Assembly (NCBI GenBank): GCA_032126435.1
Contig: JAQBBE010000124.1
Coordinates: 1 to 21,792, forward strand
Direction of reading: 5' to 3'
DNA length: 21,792 nucleotides
Origin: JAAXQD01 sp032126435
GTDB lineage: Bacteria > Desulfobacterota > Desulfobacteria > Desulfobacterales > UBA11574
The position numbers and the translations under genes are program-made. The notes under the pieces are model-generated. The model was not told the origin of the DNA. It saw only the letters and a list, made by a program, of their open reading frames with translations, and did not search any database. Below are positions 1-5,609 of this stretch, one piece after another. The first letter of the stretch is position 1. Each line of letters begins with the position of its first letter.

Positions 1-230
1 TTCTGACATATATGAAAGGACTGAAACCGATCAACAAGATCGGCGCTGCATTCGGTTCATACGGCTGGAGCGGTGAGGCGGTCAAGATGATCAATTCAGC
101 GCTTGAGGACATGAAGTTCGACATCATAGATCCGGGTGTCAGACTTCAGTATGTTCCGGGTAAGGAGGGGTTGAACGCCTGTTTCGAGCTGGGTAAAAAA
201 ATCGGAAAAGCGATAAATAAACAAGTATGA
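1..230 (+). CDS. A-type flavoprotein (FprA/ROO-like), C-terminal fragment
   Basis: This is the 3' end of a gene that begins before the window; the frame is open from position 3, so the Met at 12 is internal. The visible ~75 residues match the end of the flavodoxin domain of A-type flavoproteins. They include L-T-Y-M-K-G-L-K-P, the FMN-domain motif FGSYGWSGEAV, and a tail like V-P-G-K-E-G-L-N-A-C-F-E-L-G-K. Family members are cytoplasmic: an N-terminal diiron beta-lactamase-like domain reduces O2 to water or NO to N2O, and the FMN domain receives electrons from rubredoxin or ferredoxin. The diiron half is outside the window, so catalytic ligands cannot be checked. The stop overlaps the ATG of the following ferredoxin gene by four bases (ATGA), so the two are probably translationally coupled and the ferredoxin may be the electron donor (inference). 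Confidence 0.85.
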   Translation, partial: LTYMKGLKPINKIGAAFGSYGWSGEAVKMINSALEDMKFDIIDPGVRLQYVPGKEGLNACFELGKKIGKAINKQV

Positions 231-418
231 AAATACCTGTCGTTGATTTGAGTCAATGCACCTTGTGTGGCGGATGTATAGAGGTATGTCCTTCTGTTTT
301 TAGACTCAATGATGTAGGTTATATCGAAATAATCGAACTTAACTCATATCCCGAGAAAGCAATCGACGAAGCCATAAAGTATTGTCCGGAAGATTGTATT
401 TACTGGGAAGACGCCTGA
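227..418 (+). CDS. Single-cluster [4Fe-4S] ferredoxin
   Basis: A 63-residue acidic protein. Near the N-terminus it has the ferredoxin motif C11-x2-C14-x2-C17-x3-C21-P, and near the C-terminus C53-P-E-D-C57. In one-cluster ferredoxins of this size, C11, C14, C17 and the late CP cysteine (C53) bind one [4Fe-4S] cluster, while the cysteine at the position of C21 is often free or in a disulfide. C57 is an extra cysteine where Ala is common, so a C21-C57 pair is possible but unproven. No signal peptide is present, so it acts in the cytoplasm as a low-potential electron carrier. Its start overlaps the stop of the FprA-type gene (ATGA), pointing to that flavoprotein as partner. The siroheme protein two genes downstream is another possible partner. 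Confidence 0.9.
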   Translation: MKIPVVDLSQCTLCGGCIEVCPSVFRLNDVGYIEIIELNSYPEKAIDEAIKYCPEDCIYWEDA

Positions 419-527
419 CTCGAAATTCTCAACCGGTGAAAAAGGCGTTGCCCCGGTTCAAGGGGCTGGGAGTTGAACGGGCAAACATTTCATTGGGCGG
501 GAGGGGCAGGTAAACGACAGCCAGAAT

Positions 528-1238
528 ATGGGCGGCAGGAAACTCAAAAAGAAAATTCTCGAGCTTCTAAACGACAATCAATTGGAAACAAGCCTCGAGA
601 AGATTTGCCGATTACCGCCACGCCAGGCTGTCAACCCGCTGTTTTCCTTTCTTTATCACTCAGACGAATTAATTAAATGGCGGGCCGTTACGGCAATGGG
701 GGCCGTGGTCGCCCGCCTCGCTCAGCAGGACATCGAATCTTCCCGCGTCGTCATGCGGCGTCTGATGTGGAATCTGAATGATGAGTCCGGAGGAATCGGC
801 TGGGGCGCTCCTGAGGCCATGGGAGAAATCATGGCCCGTCATGAAAAGCTGGCCGAAGAGTATGCCTCCATACTCGTCTCCTACATCAACCAAAGCGGCA
901 ACTTTATCGAGCACGAAATTTTGCAAAGGGGTGTGCTCTGGGGACTGGGAAGACTTGCATACGCCCGGCCCGAACTCGTAGCAAATGCCGCCGCTTTTCT
1001 TCTTCCGTTTATGCGCTCAAACGATGCCATCCATCGCGGACTTGCCGCCTGGGTGTCCGGTGCTTTATCTTCAGAAATCACGACGCCCTTACTCCAAGAT
1101 CTGGTTGCAGACGAAGCGAGGATAACAATCTTCATCAATATGAACCTGGTCGAAAGTACCGTCGGCAAACTGGCACAAGAAGCACTTTCCAGAACAATCC
1201 GGATTTCTGTTGAAGAACATCTATCAGAAAGGCATTAA
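528..1238 (+). CDS. HEAT-repeat protein, DVU0298-like family
   Basis: A 236-residue, mostly alpha-helical soluble protein. The helix-pair pattern resembles HEAT repeats, for example the segments around residues 35-60 (LIKWRAVTAMGAVVARLA) and 132-152 (ILQRGVLWGLGRLAYARPEL). The central motif R-R-L-M-W-N-L-N-D-E-S-G-G-I-G-W-G-A-P-E is what I recognise as the mark of the conserved DVU0298-type family of sulfate-reducing bacteria. The family has no established reaction; HEAT repeats usually mediate protein-protein contact. There is no signal peptide and no membrane segment. The start at 528 lacks a well-spaced Shine-Dalgarno sequence: the purine-rich GGGAGGGG lies about 22 bases upstream. A GCCCC/GGGGC hairpin (450-466) sits in the gap after the ferredoxin gene. 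The gene lies between the ferredoxin and siroheme genes and may act with them. Confidence 0.8.
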   Translation: MGGRKLKKKILELLNDNQLETSLEKICRLPPRQAVNPLFSFLYHSDELIKWRAVTAMGAVVARLAQQDIESSRVVMRRLMWNLNDESGGIGWGAPEAMGEIMARHEKLAEEYASILVSYINQSGNFIEHEILQRGVLWGLGRLAYARPELVANAAAFLLPFMRSNDAIHRGLAAWVSGALSSEITTPLLQDLVADEARITIFINMNLVESTVGKLAQEALSRTIRISVEEHLSERH

Positions 1239-1356
1239 TACGGAAAAAATTCAACCTGTCGTTCCAAAGGCAGACATCCCTTCTTCAAACAAATTCAAGA
1301 TCGTCGACGATGAGGGCTGTTAGCCCGTATTTATCATGATCGGGGAACACAAAAGA

Positions 1357-2154
1357 ATGAAATGGACGTCCGAGGCAGAATCTGAAATTAAAAAAGTTCC
1401 TTTTTTTGTCAGAAAGCGGGTTCGAGCGCGGATCGAAAATGAAACATCGGCAGCCGGGAAAAAAAATGTATCCCTAACCGATGTCAAAGCCGTCCAGGCT
1501 CGATTTTTGTCGAAAATGAGCTCAGAAATCAAAGGGTATCAAATCGACACGTGCTTTGGGTCCAGCGGATGCCCCAACCGGGCAACCCGATGCAAAAGTC
1601 TGTTTCAAAAGATCGAAGCGCTGCTTAAAAAAGAAGATCTTTTGGGCTTTTTAAAAGAACAGGTTAAAGGTGATCTCAAATATCATCATGAATTTAGAGT
1701 GACACTGGCCGAATGCCCGAACGCCTGCTCCCAGCCTCAAATTAAGGATGTCGGGATCATCGGTGCTGTCATCCCCGAAATCACCCAAGAAGAATGCACA
1801 CTTTGCAAAGCATGTATTGAGGCGTGCATTGAAAACTGTATTGTCCTCGACAGCTCGAAGAAGGTGCCTGAAATCGATCATGACCGGTGTCTGAAATGCG
1901 GCCGCTGTATGGATGTTTGTCCATCCGGGACCATCATAACAAAAGAAAAAGGGTTCCGGGTTCAGCTCGGTGGAAAACTGGGCAGGCATCCGAGACTCGC
2001 CATAGAACTGGACGGCGTGTTTAGCGAGAAAGAAGTCCTGGACATCGTCAAGAGATGTATTGCGTATTACAAGCAACACAGCAAACATGGCCGAAGATTT
2101 GCGGAAATATTCGACCCCTCGGATTTTAAACCGGATAACTTCCGGGGCCCTTGA
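1357..2154 (+). CDS. Small siroheme/[4Fe-4S] sulfite reductase-like protein with PCP_red and 2x[4Fe-4S] domains
   Basis: A 265-residue protein with three modules. Residues ~2-51 (M-K-W-T-S-E-A-E, then VPFFVRKRVRARIENE) match the small domain also found at the C-terminus of light-independent protochlorophyllide reductase subunits (PCP_red). Next come the siroheme/[4Fe-4S] signatures C66-x5-C72 (C-F-G-S-S-G-C) and C120-x3-C124 (C-P-N-A-C) of the nitrite/sulfite reductase family. Between and after these lies a two-cluster ferredoxin module: C147-x2-C150-x2-C153-x3-C157 (no Pro after the fourth Cys, and an extra C161) and C178-x2-C181-x2-C184-x3-C188-P. It is about half the size of assimilatory sulfite reductases, so it resembles the small low-spin siroheme proteins of anaerobes; the true substrate is unknown. 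The ATG at 1357 is preferred to the one at 1336: it has GGGGA at 1342-1346 and the conserved domain begins there. A GGGCT/AGCCC hairpin (1314-1326) precedes it. Confidence 0.85.
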   Translation: MKWTSEAESEIKKVPFFVRKRVRARIENETSAAGKKNVSLTDVKAVQARFLSKMSSEIKGYQIDTCFGSSGCPNRATRCKSLFQKIEALLKKEDLLGFLKEQVKGDLKYHHEFRVTLAECPNACSQPQIKDVGIIGAVIPEITQEECTLCKACIEACIENCIVLDSSKKVPEIDHDRCLKCGRCMDVCPSGTIITKEKGFRVQLGGKLGRHPRLAIELDGVFSEKEVLDIVKRCIAYYKQHSKHGRRFAEIFDPSDFKPDNFRGP

Positions 2155-2222
2155 ATTGCAGCAGTGAGTCCTGGTGAAACAGGCTTTTCCCGGGCGAATA
2201 TTAAGAAAGAATTTTTGTAGGC

Positions 2223-2258
2223 GTTCACGAGTTCAAAGGTTCAGGGGTTCAAGGTTCC
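2223..2258 (+). repeat. Phased GTTCA tract (left arm)
   Basis: GTTC occurs at 2223, 2231, 2239, 2247 and 2254, i.e. spacings of 8, 8, 8 and 7. Units read like GAGTTCA, AAGGTTCA and GGGGTTCA. It is imperfectly complementary to the tract at 2412-2444. Confidence 0.8.
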
Positions 2259-2411
2259 ATTCTTGTCCCCGGACTGCATTTGGGATGCGTATTTACGAAA
2301 AAAGCGTCCGTTTCGTCAGTCCTAATCCAAAATTTGAAACTAAATTGGCAATTACTTGGGAAAATGAACATTTGTAACAAGGACTTCGAATCTTCATGCC
2401 TTCTTTGTCCT

Positions 2412-2444
2412 TAACCCTGAACGTTGAACCCTGAACCTGTGAAC
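2412..2444 (-). repeat. Phased TGAACCC tract (right arm)
   Basis: GAAC occurs at 2419, 2426, 2433 and 2441, with a related TAAC at 2413 (spacings close to 7). On the minus strand it reads GGTTCAGGGTTCA-like, so it is an inverted partner of 2223-2258. It lies just past the stop of the minus-strand amidase gene, so each arm reads GTTCA in the direction of transcription of its own upstream gene. Confidence 0.8.
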
Positions 2445-2457
2445 GGTTGCGAATTTG

Positions 2458-3744
2458 TCAGGTGTAAGGCAGAAAAACTAGGGTGCCTGCCGGGAGTCGA
2501 TCAAAGTTCTCTATTTTATCACCGGCAACCAGTTCTTTGGATGGCAGGTAGTAGATGGTTTTTCGATCTTTGTATTTGTGACCGGCGATACGGTAGGCGG
2601 ATTGATCTTTATAAAGCGTGTAAGGACCTCGGTAACCGACGATGAGCCTTGTTTCGGCCGGCAGATCATCCCAGTCGGATATCGTCGACCCGAATTTCAT
2701 TCGGCCTGACGGCAGAAAATAGATCGTCGTTTTTAGATTATACGCGTTGCCGGCAAACGACCATGCTGTGAGACTGTCCGATATGGTTTTTACGGGGCCA
2801 TCGCTTTTTTTCAAAGAAACGCTGTTTTCCTGATTGAGCAGCACGACGGTTTTCGCAGGTATGCGGTTCCAGCCCATGTTTTCTGAAATTTGATCGCCGG
2901 TGTATATTTGACCGCCTGGAAATTTGTAGACCGTTGTGCGACTGTCGTAATCTTCCCCGGCAATGGACCAGGCGGTGTTGCCCTTGGAGATGATGTTCGC
3001 GTCTTCGGTTTTTGCATAATATCCCCGCCGACCATAATACACTTCGGCCAGCTGTGAGTCTGCCAAAAGTCGGCCGGATCGCACATCGGGATCATAGGTC
3101 CAGGTCGGCCCCACTTCGGCTTTGTCACGAATAAAATTTTTTGCACAGCGTTTGCGTCCGCGATGATTTTTTTTGAACCACGGGTTTCGCTTCCCGTAGG
3201 CCACTTGGCTGTGGGTCAGGACTGCCCGGTCATCCAAGCCGTAAACCCCTTGTAAAATGTCGATCAATTTGCCCACGGATCGATACTGGCTTTCAGAGAT
3301 GGGTGCGTAATGATACCCCACCAATTCGATTCCAATGGAGATTTTGCTGATATCCGTCTCCCCGTTCCACATACTGAGACCGGCGTGGTCGGCTTCGAAT
3401 TTCTTGTCCAGAATGCGATACGTGCGTCCGTTTCGAGCAATCACATAATGGGTATGCCCGCCATGGGTGGTCCGGCCATTGCGCAAACGTTTTCCTTTCA
3501 AAACAACCCGTAGGGTCGTTTTAAGCCCAAGTTCCGAGGTATGGACGATAATATATTGGGTCTTTTTACGTTTGACTTTCTTGAAACCGGGGTTCAACCG
3601 CGAACGGGAATCTACGATGGAACGCTGAAAACTTCGGCGATCTGCTCGGGCGTATGCGAATGACAAAGACGGAAAATTTAAAAGAAACCCAAGAAATAAA
3701 GAGGCAACTAGTATTAATTGTTTATTGTACATTGCATATGACAT
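2458..3744 (-). CDS. Secreted zinc N-acetylmuramoyl-L-alanine amidase (Amidase_2 type) with three C-terminal repeats
   Basis: A 428-residue protein from the chosen start. Residues ~1-32 form a signal peptide (MYNKQ, then a long Leu/Phe-rich core ending S-F-A-Y-A). The amidase domain spans ~60-215: Y-I-I-V-H68-T (first zinc His), H-T-H-Y-V-I-A-R-N-G-R-T-Y (substrate core), H-A-G at ~120-122, S-I-G-I-E-L-V-G near 136-143, T-H178-S-Q-V-A-Y-G (second His), and G-R-K-R-C200 as likely third ligand, a Cys as in T7 lysozyme rather than Asp. The C-terminal half has three related repeats beginning TAWSIAG (257), TAWSFAG (326) and SAYRIAG (382), each followed by T-x-Y-x-L/F-P and L/I-P-A-x-T. It should cleave the amide between MurNAc and L-Ala in peptidoglycan outside the inner membrane. 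Start: the frame is open back to 3855 and no start has a good ribosome site; 3744 or 3732 fits the signal peptide. Confidence 0.85.
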   Translation of the reverse strand: MSYAMYNKQLILVASLFLGFLLNFPSLSFAYARADRRSFQRSIVDSRSRLNPGFKKVKRKKTQYIIVHTSELGLKTTLRVVLKGKRLRNGRTTHGGHTHYVIARNGRTYRILDKKFEADHAGLSMWNGETDISKISIGIELVGYHYAPISESQYRSVGKLIDILQGVYGLDDRAVLTHSQVAYGKRNPWFKKNHRGRKRCAKNFIRDKAEVGPTWTYDPDVRSGRLLADSQLAEVYYGRRGYYAKTEDANIISKGNTAWSIAGEDYDSRTTVYKFPGGQIYTGDQISENMGWNRIPAKTVVLLNQENSVSLKKSDGPVKTISDSLTAWSFAGNAYNLKTTIYFLPSGRMKFGSTISDWDDLPAETRLIVGYRGPYTLYKDQSAYRIAGHKYKDRKTIYYLPSKELVAGDKIENFDRLPAGTLVFLPYT

Positions 3745-3991
3745 ATGGCATTTCAGAGTATTTTGCAAGGGCTTGAATCTCGATATCGATGACCCGGGCG
3801 GATTCGGTGCGCGCCAAACAGCATTTCTCATAGAAGCTTTTTCAAAACCTCCCATTCGTTGGCTTGGGCCTTTTGTAAAACGCTAAGATGGATGGGTAAT
3901 CGAAGATGGAGATGCCGCTCCGCATTACAGCCTCGTACTCAATGGCCAGTGGCTTTTAACCCCATTCGTGACTGTCCGACACATACGTGCG
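3745..3991. other. Intergenic region between two minus-strand genes
   Basis: About 250 bases between the SpmA/SpmB-like gene and the preferred amidase start. An imperfect palindrome of two CATATG elements (3735-3750) overlaps the amidase start region. On the minus strand two short, overlapping frames look faintly protein-like but lack starts or recognisable domains. No clear promoter or terminator was found. Confidence 0.45.
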
Positions 3992-5287
3992 CTAAAGGAA
4001 AAAAAACGAACAGGCCAGGACCGCAAAAATCACGCTGGCCACATCCGCCGTCAAAGCGGCGGCCAGCGCATGCCGGACACGGCGCACCTGTACCGCTCCA
4101 AAATAAACCGCCAGCACATAAAAAGTCGTTTCAGTGGATCCCTGCAAGGTGGAAACCAGATAGCCGGTGTAGCTGTCGGGTCCGATGGCCGGGTCGTTGA
4201 TGATGGACGCCAGAATACCGTATGCCCCCGATCCGGAAAGCGGCCGCATCAAAGCCATGGGAAGGGCCTCGGCCGGAAGGCCGAAACGGCCGGTAATGCC
4301 CCCCAACACCCCGACAACGGCATCCATGGCACCGCTGGCCCGCAGCATATCTACAGCCACCAGGATGGCCACCAGATAGGGGATAATGCGCAGGGCCACC
4401 CGGAACCCCTCCTTGGCGCCTTCGACAAACACTTCATAAACGCGCACGCGGCGCACAACGCCGAAGCCCAAAAACCCGACCATAAGGACCGGTATGATCC
4501 ACGGTGATACGGACCGCCCGTAAACCACAGCAAGGGGGATCGACGCCACCAGAGCCGCAAGGGCCGCAAGACTGACCCACAACGGATATCCTTCGGCAGC
4601 GTCTTTCAGAGGTACCGCTTCCATCCCGTCGTTTGTCGACGTCTCTTCCGCATCTGTGCCGGCTTTATTTTTGAGGCGCGCCAATTTCCCATACAGTTTG
4701 GCGGCAATTATGGCCACGGTGGTGGAGCCGATTGTGGCAAACAAGGTGGTGGGCAAAATTGCGGCTGGATCTGAAGAACCGGCCGCTGCACGCAGGGCGA
4801 TGACACCGGTGGGCAAAAGGGTCACGCTGGATGTATTGATGGCCAGAAACAGGGCCATGGCGTCGGTGGCCGTACCGTGTTGAGGATTAAGGGTGTCGAG
4901 TTCCTGCATGGCCCGGATGCCGAACGGTGTCGCGGCATTGCCCAGCCCCAGCGCATTGGCCGCAAGGTTCAGAATCATGGCGCCCATAGCCGGATGATCC
5001 GGCGGCACATCGGGAAACAGTTTCACCATCAACGGACGGATCAGCCGCGCCAAAATGGTGAGCATCCCCCCAGCTTCGGCCACCTTCATCAGCCCCAGGA
5101 ACAGCGCCATGACGCCCACCAGGCCAATGGCCAGTTCCACGGCCCCGCCGGCCGATTCGACCATCGCCCTGGATAGGATTTCCATGGGCACAGTGCCGCC
5201 TTGGCCGGGGACAAAGAATATTTGCTGCCCGCCGGCAAATAAAAATGCAACCAGAACCATAAGTACGAAGATGATGTTCATGGACAC
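3992..5287 (-). CDS. Fused SpmA/SpmB-like nucleoside-recognition (Gate) membrane protein
   Basis: A 431-residue, very hydrophobic protein with two related halves. The first half (~1-200) holds the SpmA-like motif G-L-M-K-V-A-E-A-G-G-M-L and then A-A-N-A-L-G-L-G-N-A-A-T-P-F-G-I, typical of nucleoside-recognition/Gate domains. The second half (~240-431) is SpmB-like, with P-L-S-G-S-G-A-Y-G and D-S-Y-T-G-Y-L-V-S-T-L-Q-G-S-T-E-T-T-F-Y. In Bacillus these halves are the separate spore-maturation proteins SpmA and SpmB. Here they are fused, as in many non-sporulating bacteria, where the role is unproven (perhaps transport). A polar charged linker lies at ~205-230. The start is GTG at 5287 or ATG at 5281; ribosome sites are weak for both. 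The stop is TAG. It is divergent from the respiratory cluster and probably not functionally linked to it. Confidence 0.85.
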   Translation of the reverse strand: MSMNIIFVLMVLVAFLFAGGQQIFFVPGQGGTVPMEILSRAMVESAGGAVELAIGLVGVMALFLGLMKVAEAGGMLTILARLIRPLMVKLFPDVPPDHPAMGAMILNLAANALGLGNAATPFGIRAMQELDTLNPQHGTATDAMALFLAINTSSVTLLPTGVIALRAAAGSSDPAAILPTTLFATIGSTTVAIIAAKLYGKLARLKNKAGTDAEETSTNDGMEAVPLKDAAEGYPLWVSLAALAALVASIPLAVVYGRSVSPWIIPVLMVGFLGFGVVRRVRVYEVFVEGAKEGFRVALRIIPYLVAILVAVDMLRASGAMDAVVGVLGGITGRFGLPAEALPMALMRPLSGSGAYGILASIINDPAIGPDSYTGYLVSTLQGSTETTFYVLAVYFGAVQVRRVRHALAAALTADVASVIFAVLACSFFFL

Positions 5288-5469
5288 CGTTTAATTTATA
5301 CTTTATTCGCAAAATAAATCTGCCGCCCATCGAACCTACCACATCTATCGGTAGAATCAATAAATTTAACCCAGCCCGCCAAATAACCCAAAAAGCCGGA
5401 TAAAATTTAAAACCATACCATCGATCCAGTAACAACGGGGGCCCCTGTCGCTGGATGACGGCAAACTGC

Positions 5470-5498
5470 TTGACACATATGGCATGGTTATCTATAGT
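5470..5498 (+). promoter_or_regulatory. Near-consensus sigma-70 promoter for the act cluster
   Basis: The -35 box is TTGACA (5470-5475), the spacer is exactly 17 bases, and the -10 box is TATAGT (5493-5498), differing from consensus at one position. Transcription should start near 5505, giving a leader of about 105 bases before actB. It points into the respiratory cluster. Strength is inferred from consensus match only. Confidence 0.75.
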
Positions 5499-5505
5499 TA
5501 AAATT

Positions 5506-5535
5506 CATAGCGAGCAATGACCATTACCCGCTATG
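5506..5535 (+). promoter_or_regulatory. Dyad at the predicted transcript start (operator or 5' hairpin)
   Basis: The arms CATAGCG (5506-5512) and CGCTATG (5529-5535) are perfect 7-base inverted repeats centred on 5520.5, with a smaller inner AAT/ATT pair (5516-5518 and 5523-5525). It begins within a few bases of the predicted +1 of the act promoter, so it could be a repressor operator or an RNA hairpin at the 5' end. Function is inferred. Confidence 0.5.
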
Positions 5536-5609
5536 GAGGGCTTTTCGTTTACATTTCCCCTGAAACAGACGGTTCATTTTAGCATTCCAGTTAGGGAGCA
5601 CGTTTTGGT

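Larger units (their letters stand above)
2155..2457. other. Convergent intergenic region
   Basis: About 300 bases lie between the siroheme gene (+) and the amidase gene (-), which converge here. There is no credible gene: the short open frames have no ribosome site or recognisable product. It holds two phased repeat tracts (2223-2258 and 2412-2444) in inverted orientation. Just past the siroheme gene there is a weak CCTG/CAGG stem followed by CTTTT near 2168-2185 that could be a poor terminator. No strong intrinsic terminator is seen for either gene. Confidence 0.6.
5288..5609. other. Divergent intergenic and leader region of the act cluster
   Basis: A 322-base gap between divergent genes. 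Its right half holds the act promoter (5470-5498) and a dyad at the predicted transcript start (5506-5535). The left part is AT-rich, with no recognisable gene or clear minus-strand promoter. The actB ribosome site is GGGAG at 5594-5598. Confidence 0.7.

Noticed and set aside
450..466. GCCCC-GGTTCAA-GGGGC stem resembling a tRNA T-arm
   Set aside because: The loop is out of register for a T-loop and no acceptor, D or anticodon stems are present around it.
2174..2377. Short open frame in the convergent gap
   Set aside because: It overlaps the phased repeat tract, lacks a ribosome site and gives a low-complexity basic product without domains.
3840..3970. Protein-like fragments on the minus strand upstream of the amidase (e.g. 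G-I-S-I-F-D-Y-P-S-I-L and A-N-E-W-E-V-L-K-K-L-L)
   Set aside because: They are short, in different frames, without convincing starts or a recognisable family; a decayed gene is possible but unsupported.
3735..5486. Shared CATATGGCAT at the amidase start and in the act promoter spacer as a common operator
   Set aside because: A single 10-base match with differing context; too little to claim a regulator site.
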